A stretch of 45,850 nt of DNA from an uncultured Bacilli bacterium (lineage in GTDB: Bacteria > Bacillota_I > Bacilli_A > RF39 > UBA660): positions 1-45,850 of the forward strand of contig CANQGB010000005.1 in the NCBI GenBank assembly GCA_947600335.1, given 5' to 3'. Below, piece by piece: positions 35,387-44,026 of the stretch (the first letter of the stretch is position 1; each line of letters opens with the position of its first letter). The notes under the pieces were generated by a model. The model searched no databases. It worked only from the letters and a program-made list of their open reading frames with translations, and was not told the DNA's origin. Position numbers and translations under genes: made by a program.

Positions 35387-36253
35387 TTAGGAAAGATTTT
35401 TTTGTTTTTTAATTAATTTAGCATGAACAACAATTCTTTTATTGGAATTATGGTAACAAGTAGATAAAGTAAGAAATTTATCATTTATATTAACTTCAGT
35501 ATTAGTTGGAGCCGTATTTCTTGTCTTCATAGTATTAATCCATTGTTGTTTTTCATAACTACTATTAAAATTGGTTGTTATATAATAATCTTCTGGTTTA
35601 ATTGTATAAATTGAAAATATTTGAAATAGCATATTTTCCTTTGGGGTAGAAAGATAAATAACATAATTATTTAAATCGCTTTGCCAACTTGGAGTTAAAG
35701 TATTTTTTAAAGTACCAAACATTGTCCCATCTATTCTGGAATGGCCATATATAATGGTATTATCATTTAAATTATTTAAGTTATTACGGTAATCCAGAAA
35801 AATCCAACCAGCTTCATTTTTATCTTGATAAAATGAATGGTTTAAATAATAATTATTATCACTAGCTTGAACTACCGGATATTTAATATTAGTATTTTTT
35901 ATGTAAATAAAAGCCACTGTATTTTTATTGATAGAAGATAAAGAAGAAAAGTTTACTTGGTAAAATGGAAAATTAGCATAATAGTAATAGTTACTATTTT
36001 CATTTTTAGGAGGATTAATAAATTCGCCATCTTCATTGTTATTATTAATATTAGTATTTTCTTCTATCTCCTTATTAATATGTTTAATGTTTTCATTATT
36101 TAAATGCCATTTTACTAGGGTATAAATCGAAAATATAAAGATAATAAGGCAACTAATAGTCAAAACATATCTAAATATTTTATTTTTTTTATTGTTTTCT
36201 TTACCTATTGTTTGCATTTTAAGATACTTTTCAATAGATATATACTTTTTCAA
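35387..36253 (-). CDS. Class B sortase
   Basis: This 288-aa transpeptidase joins surface proteins to peptidoglycan. It has an N-terminal TM (~27-48), then the catalytic domain with the YGHS histidine, TLSTC cysteine and KRIVVHA arginine. SNNYYLNHSFYQDKN and AGWIFLDYRN match class B. It starts with TTG at 36253, supported by AGGTGA 8 nt upstream. Its likely substrate is the adjacent NPDTS protein, transcribed in the same direction. Confidence 0.9.
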   Translation of the reverse strand: MKKYISIEKYLKMQTIGKENNKKNKIFRYVLTISCLIIFIFSIYTLVKWHLNNENIKHINKEIEENTNINNNNEDGEFINPPKNENSNYYYYANFPFYQVNFSSLSSINKNTVAFIYIKNTNIKYPVVQASDNNYYLNHSFYQDKNEAGWIFLDYRNNLNNLNDNTIIYGHSRIDGTMFGTLKNTLTPSWQSDLNNYVIYLSTPKENMLFQIFSIYTIKPEDYYITTNFNSSYEKQQWINTMKTRNTAPTNTEVNINDKFLTLSTCYHNSNKRIVVHAKLIKKQKNLS

Positions 36254-36323
36254 ACTTTAATCACCTACAAACATAAACTATGCTAAAGTATTTTATGATA
36301 AAAAAATTGATTTATGAAGGATA

Positions 36324-36349
36324 ATAAAAAACGAACCTTATTTGGTTCG
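36324..36349 (-). terminator. Terminator of the 36425 gene
   Basis: CGAACC (36332-36337) / GGTTCG (36344-36349) with a 6-nt loop and, reading on the minus strand, six T after the stem. Confidence 0.75.
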
Positions 36350-36424
36350 AAGGAATTTATCTAATCCATTTTTAAGAATTTGAAATAATTTTTGATAACA
36401 TACTATGCTTATTTTAAATACAAA

Positions 36425-36916
36425 TCATTTTTTTAAACCGGAATTTGATTCAAAAATATTATTATTCATATTTTCAACAAAAGCATTATATTTAGCTTGA
36501 AAATTAGTTATTAAATTATTAAATTCAGTACCACTAGAATTAAAATTTATTGAAATTCTGCTTCCAATTGTATTTGTTGCATCTATTCCTGTAAATTTTT
36601 TATTCATTGATTTTAATGAGTAATATTTTGTTATTCCCATAGTTTCATGGGGTAAAAAAGTTTCAATTAAATCATTCAATAATTGTTCAAATAATACATT
36701 TTCATGATCACTTGTAATTCCTAAATTGAGACTTCGTTTAAAATTTCTTTTCGGAACATTTATATCAAAAATTACCACATTTTGATTTTCCACTTTATCA
36801 TTAAAAAATTCCATTGTCGCATTAACTTTTTCAGAATCAGAAAGTATTTGAAATATATACTCAATTATTAATTTTGATCTTTCTATAGCTAATTGTTGGG
36901 CTTCAATTTTTTTCAT
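36425..36916 (-). CDS. Hypothetical 163-aa protein
   Basis: Not recognised. A small soluble protein with no TM segment or signal peptide; helical start (IERSKLIIEYIFQILSDSEK), then a beta-rich middle. GAGGAGAG upstream of the ATG supports the start. It is alone in its unit, with its own terminator. Confidence 0.65.
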   Translation of the reverse strand: MKKIEAQQLAIERSKLIIEYIFQILSDSEKVNATMEFFNDKVENQNVVIFDINVPKRNFKRSLNLGITSDHENVLFEQLLNDLIETFLPHETMGITKYYSLKSMNKKFTGIDATNTIGSRISINFNSSGTEFNNLITNFQAKYNAFVENMNNNIFESNSGLKK

Positions 36917-37212
36917 AAAAACTCTCCTCGTTTAAATTATTATTTCTTTTATTGATTGTTATACTAACACTTTAGCAGGACATTGTCAATTTAGACCCGA
37001 GCTTGCTAGGTAATCATATAAAACTGGACATGTATCTTTTAAGTTTAGTCAAATATGTTTTAAATTTATTATTCTTTAAAATCTTAATAATATTAAGAAT
37101 CTTATTTTAGTATATTATAATTTGAAATAATTTTTAATAACATGATATAATTAAATTATAAAAATTAAAAGATGTACTAAATAATTGATAGAAAAATAAA
37201 ACAGAGGTATCT

Positions 37213-37617
37213 ATGATAAATAAAACAGAAATTTTAAATTTAGTTGATAAGTTAATAAGGATGTATAAAAATGGTGAATTAGGTGGCGAAATAATGCCTG
37301 AAGATGCTAATCCTCATTTTGAAAAATCAAGTTTAGAAAATTATTTATATTTTACATTGCCCATGGCTTTAAATTATCAAAGAAATTCTTATACACTTTG
37401 GGAAAATGCTCTAAAAACGTATAATGACGAAGAAACCAGATTTGTATTTAACCCTAAGTTATGTTTAGAAAAATCATTTGAAGAAGTACAATATGCTCTA
37501 ACAAAATATAAAGTTGCATTACAAAAACAAAAACAAACAGAAATATGGCTAACTTTATGTAATACAATTGTAGAATTATTTGATGGCGATATAAGAAAGT
37601 TATTTGCTATGCTATGA
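37213..37617 (+). CDS. N-terminal part of a frame-split hypothetical gene
   Basis: This 134-aa piece (helical; LPMALNYQRNSYTLWENALK) runs into an early TGA at 37615 and continues in the +1 frame from 37604. The two halves read smoothly as one protein across the overlap. AGAGG precedes the ATG at 37213. Function unclear; see the downstream half. Confidence 0.6.
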   Translation: MINKTEILNLVDKLIRMYKNGELGGEIMPEDANPHFEKSSLENYLYFTLPMALNYQRNSYTLWENALKTYNDEETRFVFNPKLCLEKSFEEVQYALTKYKVALQKQKQTEIWLTLCNTIVELFDGDIRKLFAML

Positions 37618-37957
37618 TGTTGATAAAATTAGAGATTACATCCAAAAGCAGAATAAAAAGAAATTCCCCTATTTATCAGGAACTAAAATTTGTAATTATT
37701 GGATGTATGTAATATATCAATATACTGATAGAAAATATAAAAATATTGAAAATCTAACTGTTGCTCCTGATACTCATGTATGTAAATCAACTTTGAAATT
37801 AGGATTAATCAATGAAAATGAATTTAATTCAAGTAATGTCCAATTAATAGTAATAAATAGATGGCAAGAATTATTTAAAAATACCCAATATAAGCCAATT
37901 GACATTCATACACCATTATGGTTATGGAGTAGAAATGGTTTTAAGGAGATAAAGTAA
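37604..37957 (+). CDS. C-terminal part of the frame-split gene, HhH-GPD glycosylase-like motif
   Basis: There is no ATG start or SD of its own (only TTG 37604), so it is the rest of the 37213 gene. It contains KKFPYLSGTKICNYW and APDTHVCKSTLKLGLI, resembling the P-x-DTHV-x-R..LGL signature near the catalytic Asp of endonuclease III-type DNA glycosylases. The motif is suggestive only. Its TAA overlaps the ATG of the HD gene. Confidence 0.5.
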   Translation: MLCYDVDKIRDYIQKQNKKKFPYLSGTKICNYWMYVIYQYTDRKYKNIENLTVAPDTHVCKSTLKLGLINENEFNSSNVQLIVINRWQELFKNTQYKPIDIHTPLWLWSRNGFKEIK

Positions 37958-38631
37958 TGATAAATCAAGTAAAAGAAGAAGTAATGAAATTATTAAACAA
38001 AGATAATTCAGGTCATGGTATTGACCATATCCAAAGAGTTTTAGATTTATCTTTAAAATTCGCTGAAAAAGAACATGCTAATAAAGATATCGTTGCTTTA
38101 ATAGCATTGCTTCATGATGTAGATGATTATAAGTTGTTTGGAATGGCGAATGCCGAAAATTTAACCAATGCTAAAAAAATTATGAATAACTGTAATATTA
38201 TCAAAACTATTCAAGACCAAGTATTAATAGCCCTTAATAGTATTGGTTATAGTAAAAGATTAAAGGGTATTTGTCCAACAACTCTTGAGGGAAAAATAGT
38301 ATCTGATGCAGATATGTGTGATGCACTTGGAGCTAATGGTATCTTAAGAGTTTATACTTATAGTATGAAAAATGGAAAACCATTTTTTGATAAAAAAATA
38401 TTTCCAACTGAAGATATGACAGCAGATGAATATACCAAAAAATGTGCAGATAGTAGTGTTTGTCATATATTTGAAAAGATTCTAAAACTAAAAGATTTAA
38501 TGTTAACTGAGTCTGGTACTGAAGAAGCTAAAAGTAGACATCAGATTATTGTTGATTTCTTATATCATCTATTTAATGAAGAAAATGCCCCAGAATGGAC
38601 AGAATACTTAAATAATTATTTAAAACAATGA
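37957..38631 (+). CDS. HD-domain phosphohydrolase
   Basis: This 224-aa protein has SGHGIDHIQRV (first His), LLHDVDD (HD pair) and SDADMCDALGA (final Asp), the H-HD-D metal set. The size and motifs resemble B. subtilis YpgQ-like nucleotide pyrophosphohydrolases. The ATG overlaps the preceding stop (TAATG), suggesting coupling to the upstream split gene. Confidence 0.82.
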   Translation: MINQVKEEVMKLLNKDNSGHGIDHIQRVLDLSLKFAEKEHANKDIVALIALLHDVDDYKLFGMANAENLTNAKKIMNNCNIIKTIQDQVLIALNSIGYSKRLKGICPTTLEGKIVSDADMCDALGANGILRVYTYSMKNGKPFFDKKIFPTEDMTADEYTKKCADSSVCHIFEKILKLKDLMLTESGTEEAKSRHQIIVDFLYHLFNEENAPEWTEYLNNYLKQ

Positions 38632-38810
38632 GAAAAGAAAATCGTTAAGAATTACGAGTTTCCTATCAATCTGGAGCGGTTGTGGAAGATATTTATAAAA
38701 TAATTAAATATTATTGAATATCATTCAAATCTTTATTATTTTTAATTTATTTATGTTATACTACATAACAAATTTGTGCGATTTACGTATGAATTAAAAA
38801 GGAGATTTAT

Positions 38811-39296
38811 ATGAATGTAGATAAATTAAGATATTCTTTAACGCAATATATAGAAAAATTTATGTTTACTTATGAAAATTTTAAATTATTAATTCATCCT
38901 TCAGTAAATAAACAAGATGAATTATTAAATAAAATAATGGATGATATTGATTTAATGCCAGAAATAAAACCTACACAAGATAAAGTAGATATAAAATTTT
39001 ATAAGTATGATTATAACAAAGATATATTTAGTAAAAGTGAACTTTTAACTTTTATTTTTGCTTCTATTGATTCTGATTGGAATATTATTAAAGGAATAGA
39101 TTTATTAACATTGCATTCACATTTTTGGTTAAGAAATGGTAATATAGTTTTTGATCCTTCTCTTTCTATCTTTACAGATAATGATATATATTTTAATTCA
39201 ATACGATTTAAACTGCTAAATGAGATTAAAAATGATGATGTTAAAGAATATTTAAGAAAAAATAATAATTTATGTAAATTTTATAAAAAAAAATAA
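38811..39296 (+). CDS. 5' part of a disrupted duplicated-domain gene
   Basis: This 161-aa unit has AAAGGAGAT before the ATG. It contains HPSVNKQDELLNKI and SHFWLRNGNIVFDPSLSIFT. The frame breaks at A9 (39285-39293); the adjacent frame stays open and leads into the 39409 ORF, which repeats the same pattern (HPSIDLS..., HSWLEKDDIVYDPALRIVT). Best read as the first half of one ~400-aa two-domain protein. Family unknown. Confidence 0.5.
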   Translation: MNVDKLRYSLTQYIEKFMFTYENFKLLIHPSVNKQDELLNKIMDDIDLMPEIKPTQDKVDIKFYKYDYNKDIFSKSELLTFIFASIDSDWNIIKGIDLLTLHSHFWLRNGNIVFDPSLSIFTDNDIYFNSIRFKLLNEIKNDDVKEYLRKNNNLCKFYKKK

Positions 39297-40011
39297 TCCA
39301 AATTTTTCACTAGATTTTATTAGTAACATTTTAGAAGAGTTTAATAAAAATATTGAATCTCAATATTTACTTAATAATGAAAAAATAAAATACTTAAAAA
39401 AATATATTATGTTCGATGATTTTATTGAATTGAGACAAGTACTTTCAAAAAAGAGAAAAAGTTTTTTACAAAGTAACAAAATAGCTGTTCATCCATCAAT
39501 TGATTTAAGCATTTTAAACGAAATTGAAAGGACCTCAAATCTTGTTTGTAAATTAATGGAACAAGAATATAACATTTATATGGATTATTATAAGGGAACA
39601 CTGGGTAATTGTTATGGCTTATCTATAATGTTTAATTTATTTAATGAAAATTTTAAATTAATACATCCGTATCAAGAACATAGTTTAGGTAAAACTACTA
39701 ATCGTTTTTATCAACATTCTTGGTTAGAAAAAGATGATATCGTTTATGATCCGGCATTGAGAATTGTAACTCCAAAGGAGCTATATTACACTTTTGTTCA
39801 AAAACAAGATGAATATTCTAAAGAGCAAACTGAAAATATATTAAAATGAATAGGTTTTAATTTAACTCATTTTAGGGATTTTATAAATGGTGTTCAAATA
39901 GGAAATGATGAAAGAATTAGATATAGATGTTTAGTGAATAAAATAGATTCTCCAGAAATGATGGAAGAAGGAGAAAAATTGCTAAAATTTGTTAAAAAAC
40001 ATAATCAATAA
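39295..40011 (+). pseudogene. 3' part of the disrupted duplicated-domain gene, with in-frame TGA
   Basis: Open in frame +1 from the A9 tract through FDDFIELRQVLSKKRK (the only Met start, 39409, has no SD) to TGA at 39847, then open again in the same frame for 53 codons to TAA 40009-40011 (…LTHFRDFINGVQIGNDERIRY…). The frameshift plus the in-frame stop argue for decay; assembly error or recoding is possible. Sequence repeats the upstream domain. Confidence 0.5.
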
Positions 40012-40164
40012 AAAAGATAAGACAAAACATTAATCACTAAGAATCATCTTTTTTCACTTGCTTATTTTGTTTTGACAAAATAATTAACCCTTAGGAATTT
40101 TGACAAGTATATCAAAATGTCCTGTTGGGTTTTTTATTTCAAAAAGTTCGAACAGATTCGTAAC

Positions 40165-40222
40165 TGGAGATAACTTTACTTATACTTGAAAAATTTTACT
40201 CCCAAGATTGATAAATCAACTA
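40165..40222 (+). repeat. Intergenic repeat, copy 1 (flanks the AlbA gene)
   Basis: 58 bp nearly identical to 41985-42045: TGGAG, then ATAACTTTACTTATA, then TACTCCCAAGATTGA and TAAATCAACTA. About three substitutions and three one- or two-base gaps separate the copies. GGAG and CTCC within each copy can pair. Confidence 0.75.
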
Positions 40223-40366
40223 GATAAATATAGCACTAAGATACCTTCAAATTTTTTTGTACAATTTTAAACATCTAACAATATCTTTGTGAGTTATTAT
40301 GATTAATCCATTGTCATCTTTATATGTATCAGCACATCTTGCAATAAATGTGGTTTCATTATAATG

Positions 40367-40391
40367 TTTTCTTACGACATTTCTTACGACA
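40367..40391 (+). repeat. 25-bp direct repeat, copy 1 (two TTCTTACGACAT units)
   Basis: An exact 25-bp match to 40457-40481, 90 bp apart. Each copy is itself two tandem TTCTTACGACAT 12-mers. Confidence 0.85.
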
Positions 40392-40456
40392 AATAATCAT
40401 ATCACTAAAAATTCTCACTGAGAAAATATTTGGGAAATTACAAGGGATTTTAATAA

Positions 40457-40490
40457 TTTTCTTACGACATTTCTTACGACATGATATAAT
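40457..40490 (+). promoter_or_regulatory. Promoter of the AlbA-type regulator with operator-like repeats
   Basis: The second 25-bp repeat (40457-40481) covers the -35 region (TTACGA at 40462-40467), 17 bp before TATAAT (40485-40490). The repeats are well placed for the encoded DNA-binding protein to regulate its own gene. Confidence 0.6.
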
Positions 40491-40516
40491 TAGATTACGA
40501 ATCAGGAGGTAAAACT

Positions 40517-41824
40517 ATGTTAAATGTAATTGAAGATGTAAGAAATGAATTTAAAGTTAAATTAACAGATAAATTTGAAGAAGAAGTCATATCATTTTTG
40601 AATACTAATGGTGGTAATATTTATCTTGGTGTTAATGATAAAGGTGACATTGTTGGTATAAATGGTAATATTGATTTATTACAAAGAACTATTAAAGATA
40701 GAATAAAAGATAATATAATGCCATCTACATTAGGATTATATGATGTTGTTGTATTGGAAGAAAACAATAAAAAATATATTAAAATAATTATTGCTCGTGG
40801 TAGTGATGATCCATATTATATTAAAGGTATGGGAATGACACCTGATAGTTGTTTTATTAGAGTTGGTAGTTCAATACAAAGTATGCCTTATGATATGATT
40901 AATAATAGAGTGAATAAAAGAACAAGAACTTCATTAAGAAATATAGTATCCCCTAAGCAAGACTTAACTTTTAGCCAACTAAAAATATATTACGAAGAAA
41001 AAGGCTTTAATATTAATAATAATTTTCTAAAGCAATTAGACTTATATACTGATGATGGTAAGTATAATTATAATGCTTATTTACTTGCTGATAATAATAC
41101 AATATCTATTAGATTTGGTAAATACGAAGGAACTAATGCTGTTGATTTAATTGAGAATGAAGATTTTGGTAATTGTTCTATTGTTAAAGCAACAAAGAAT
41201 ATTTTAAATAAGATAGAAATTGAAAATAAGATATTTACAAAAATAGAATATCCTGAAAGAAAAGAAATTAGAATGTATGATTTTGCAGCAGTAAGAGAGG
41301 CAGTAGTAAATGCGATAGTTCATAATGATTGGTCCAATGAATATGCTCCAAAATTTGAAATGTTTAGTGATAAATTGGTAATATCGTCAAATGGTGGCAT
41401 TCAACCATCTACTACAAAAGAAGAGTTTTTAGAAGGATATTCATTACCTAAAAATAAAGAATTAATGAAAGTATTTAATGATTTAGATTTAGTTGAACAA
41501 ATGGGTACAGGTATAATAAGAATACTTCAGAGTTATAATAAAAAATCATTTGAATTTTTTCCTAATTTTATTAGAGTTACTTTTCCATTTAATCAAGATA
41601 AATTTAGAGAAGAAGGAAAAGAAATTTTTGAATTAACTGAAACTCAAAAATCTATTATTAATTTAATGTTAGAATCACCGACTATTACCCAAGAGACGTT
41701 GTCAAAACTATTAGCTATAAATATTAGAACTGTTCAAAGAAATATAAAAATACTTATAGAAAAAGGACTAATTGAAAGAACTGGCGCTACTAAAAAAGGT
41801 GAATGGATAGTCAAAAATGGATAG
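40517..41824 (+). CDS. AlbA_2/Schlafen-type DNA-binding ATPase-like transcriptional regulator
   Basis: This 435-aa protein has an N-terminal AlbA_2 domain (NTNGGNIYLGVNDKGDIVGI, ~30-60), a GHKL-like ATPase C-part (EAVVNAIVHNDW, SNGGIQPSTT, EQMGTGIIRIL; ~250-345) and a C-terminal winged HTH (ITQETLSKLLAINIRTVQRNIKIL, ~395-425). Family members are putative regulators or helicase-like proteins, often on mobile or defence islands. SD CAGGAGG precedes the ATG. Confidence 0.88.
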   Translation: MLNVIEDVRNEFKVKLTDKFEEEVISFLNTNGGNIYLGVNDKGDIVGINGNIDLLQRTIKDRIKDNIMPSTLGLYDVVVLEENNKKYIKIIIARGSDDPYYIKGMGMTPDSCFIRVGSSIQSMPYDMINNRVNKRTRTSLRNIVSPKQDLTFSQLKIYYEEKGFNINNNFLKQLDLYTDDGKYNYNAYLLADNNTISIRFGKYEGTNAVDLIENEDFGNCSIVKATKNILNKIEIENKIFTKIEYPERKEIRMYDFAAVREAVVNAIVHNDWSNEYAPKFEMFSDKLVISSNGGIQPSTTKEEFLEGYSLPKNKELMKVFNDLDLVEQMGTGIIRILQSYNKKSFEFFPNFIRVTFPFNQDKFREEGKEIFELTETQKSIINLMLESPTITQETLSKLLAINIRTVQRNIKILIEKGLIERTGATKKGEWIVKNG

Positions 41825-41953
41825 TCAATTTATTACAATATTTCTTGAAATATGACATAAAATAAATTATTTTCAATTATTTTAATGCTTCAAACTGATT
41901 GTTGTCATAATTAAGGTTTAGCTTTTCAAAATTAGATTTATATAAAAAATAAA

Positions 41954-41979
41954 CGTCGCATTACTATGCGACGATTTTA
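41954..41979. terminator. Terminator hairpin downstream of the AlbA gene
   Basis: Perfect 8-bp stem CGTCGCAT (41954-41961) / ATGCGACG (41966-41973) with a 4-nt loop and TTTT immediately after; also A-rich upstream, so it may work in both directions. Confidence 0.7.
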
Positions 41980-41984
41980 TCTTT

Positions 41985-42045
41985 TGGAGCGATAACTTTA
42001 CTTATATTCGAAAAATTATACTCCCAAGATTGACTAAATCAACTA
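41985..42045 (+). repeat. Intergenic repeat, copy 2
   Basis: 61 bp matching 40165-40222 with few changes (an extra CG after TGGAG, TTCG for CTTG, TATA for TTTA). Starts 6 bp after the terminator T-run. Together with copy 1 it brackets the AlbA gene. Confidence 0.75.
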
Positions 42046-42156
42046 AATTAATTATATAAGATTTATCATTAAAAATCAATGACTGTATAGTAAATTTCAC
42101 TAAAATATTGTATAATCTAATTAGAAATTTTCTTGAATCTAATTGGGAGGTTTAGA

Positions 42157-43107
42157 ATGAAAACAAAATGTAAAACTTTGAAGTTATCAATACTAATATC
42201 TTCTGTTTCTCTTGTATTATTTTCTATATTTTTCTTTATGAATAAGTGCAATGAAAATATTTGGTATGAATACATTTATAACATAACTCTTGGACTATTT
42301 GGAAGTTCATTTGTAGTATTTTTAGTTTCAATTACTGAATATAGAGTTGCAAAAACACAAATCTTAGAAAAAATATGGAATGAAAGTAGAAAACTTAATA
42401 TACAATTGCACAAAATAAAACCAATGAATTCTTATATAGATAATGATATATTGATTAACTATATAAACGAATGGTTATTTAGACAAACAGAAGAAGATAA
42501 ATTGATATTTGGAGATAAGCACGATGCATATGATAAGCTTTATAATTATTTGCTTGAATATAATAAAGAATCAATTAAGAAAATCCCCAAAAAAGAAATT
42601 AAATCTTATATAGATTCATTAATAAATAGTGAAAGAGAAAAGATATTAGAAAAATTGGAGAAAATAATAGACCAATACTTAAATTTAAATAATTACTCTT
42701 TTCTTGAATTTAATAATTTACTAGGTGATGTTCAATTTTTTACTGGCAAATCAGAATATTTAAAACTGCATCAAAATATTTATGAACCATTGCGAAACAT
42801 GTATAATGACTTAAAAGAATGCATTTGCTATCATTTTGAACTTTATAGAAATGGTGAAGCTAATAGACCTGATGTTTTATTAAGTATTTTATTTGAAAAT
42901 CAAAATAAGTTATTTAGAACAGAAAAGAAAAAAGAGAAAGACTATGAATGGAATACTATATACGCTGATTTTTGTGATAATATTGATGATAAAATAGAAG
43001 AATTTAGAGCAAAGACTATTTATAAATGTACAAAAGAAAAAATTAATTATCATCCTATTGAATCTACTTTTTATAATAAAAGTAAGAAAGATAATATGGA
43101 GAATTAA
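42157..43107 (+). CDS. Hypothetical protein with two N-terminal TM segments
   Basis: The start is ATG 42157, supported by TTGGGAGG; an upstream in-frame reading from 42133 has no SD. The protein is ~316 aa, with TM at ~9-28 and ~38-60, then a ~250-residue charged helical cytoplasmic region ending KSKKDNMEN. No family recognised. First gene of a tight same-strand cluster: the next ATG comes 2 nt after its stop. Confidence 0.75.
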   Translation: MKTKCKTLKLSILISSVSLVLFSIFFFMNKCNENIWYEYIYNITLGLFGSSFVVFLVSITEYRVAKTQILEKIWNESRKLNIQLHKIKPMNSYIDNDILINYINEWLFRQTEEDKLIFGDKHDAYDKLYNYLLEYNKESIKKIPKKEIKSYIDSLINSEREKILEKLEKIIDQYLNLNNYSFLEFNNLLGDVQFFTGKSEYLKLHQNIYEPLRNMYNDLKECICYHFELYRNGEANRPDVLLSILFENQNKLFRTEKKKEKDYEWNTIYADFCDNIDDKIEEFRAKTIYKCTKEKINYHPIESTFYNKSKKDNMEN

Positions 43108-43109
43108 AA

Positions 43110-43562
43110 ATGAATATAAAAAATGATTTTCAAGAGATATTAGATTATGCTCATTATTGGAACTGGGCTCCAGATTGGTTGATTGTTAAAGAAATATATG
43201 AGAAAATACCAGAATCGTATTCAGTATTAACTCCATTTGCATATGCATACCTTGAAGAATTAATTAGAAGTACAACTTCCGAATATGGTAGAGAATTACT
43301 AGATGAAAAAGGAAATGCAAAACGAAGAAAAGTTGGATTAGGCTTAATAAAATTAGCAAAAGATGAAAATAATAAAAATTTAAAATATATAGAAAAATTA
43401 GATGAAATTAAAAAATACTTTGAAAATTCTACTGATTTAGATAGTGGCGATAATAGAAATAGTGTAGACCATGGATATATGCACCCAAGATTTTGGACAC
43501 AAGAGTCCTTTGAAAACTTAATACATGATATTGCACAAATTTCTAAATATTCTAGATTTTAA
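43110..43562 (+). CDS. Hypothetical protein with HEPN-like RNxxxH motif
   Basis: This 150-aa mostly helical protein has RNSVDHGYMHP near residue ~125 that fits the HEPN RNx3H pattern. An SD (GGAGAA) lies in the end of the upstream TM gene. Together they look like a two-gene unit, perhaps an RNase-type effector with a membrane partner, but this is inference. Confidence 0.65.
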   Translation: MNIKNDFQEILDYAHYWNWAPDWLIVKEIYEKIPESYSVLTPFAYAYLEELIRSTTSEYGRELLDEKGNAKRRKVGLGLIKLAKDENNKNLKYIEKLDEIKKYFENSTDLDSGDNRNSVDHGYMHPRFWTQESFENLIHDIAQISKYSRF

Positions 43563-43578
43563 TATGAAAGGAAGATTG

Positions 43579-44025
43579 ATGAAAATGGCTGATGAACAAT
43601 ATATTGATATAGCAATAGAAATTAGTAAAACTGCTAAATATCCTTATGGTGCTATTGTTGTAAAAGATGGAGAAATTATTGGTAGAAGTGATGATAAAAC
43701 TTTAATGGAAACAAGTATGTATTCACACGCAGAACTAGAAGCAATAGAAAGTGCTTCTAAAAATAAAAATTTATATGGAGATTTAAAAGGTGCAATAATG
43801 TATGTATCTTGTGAGCCTTGTATGATGTGTATGGGTGCAATTCTTTATGAAAAATTCTCCAAAGTTGTTTATGCTGCTACCTTACAAGATAGCAATGATA
43901 ACTATTGTCCAGAAATAATAACAAATATAGATGAGTTGGTAAAATATTCAAATGATAATATTGAAATAGTAAAAGAATTACATAGAGATAAAGCAGTTGA
44001 AGTTTTAAAGTTGAAAGGAGAATAG
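43579..44025 (+). CDS. Nucleoside/cytidine deaminase-superfamily protein
   Basis: The deaminase zinc site is complete: SHAELEAIE (HAE) and CEPCMMCMGA (PCxxC). It resembles TadA/guanine-deaminase-like enzymes of ~150 aa. Start ATG 43579 is chosen because GAAAGGAAG ends a few nt upstream; 43564 and 43585 are alternatives. The substrate cannot be told from sequence. It is 16 nt downstream of the HEPN-like gene. Confidence 0.85.
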   Translation: MKMADEQYIDIAIEISKTAKYPYGAIVVKDGEIIGRSDDKTLMETSMYSHAELEAIESASKNKNLYGDLKGAIMYVSCEPCMMCMGAILYEKFSKVVYAATLQDSNDNYCPEIITNIDELVKYSNDNIEIVKELHRDKAVEVLKLKGE

Positions 44026-44026
44026 T

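Larger units (their letters stand above)
40012..40516. other. 505-bp gene-free stretch with a decayed ORF and repeats
   Basis: It holds: one copy of the 58-bp AlbA-flanking repeat (40165-40222); a minus-strand open stretch without start (stop TGA at 40247-40249) reading YNETTFIARCADTYKDDNG, probably a gene remnant; and the two 25-bp operator-like repeats at 40367 and 40457. Nothing else is convincing. Confidence 0.5.

Noticed and set aside
37595-37620. Programmed ribosomal frameshift in the 37213/37604 gene
   Set aside because: No slippery heptamer or downstream pseudoknot is visible. A plain indel, decay or assembly error is simpler.
39847-39849. Recoding of UGA as sense in this genome, suggested by the in-frame TGA and the UGA T-box triplet
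   Set aside because: secY, the radical SAM gene and its partner all end in TGA at positions that fit family lengths and overlap the next start. Trp is encoded by TGG throughout.
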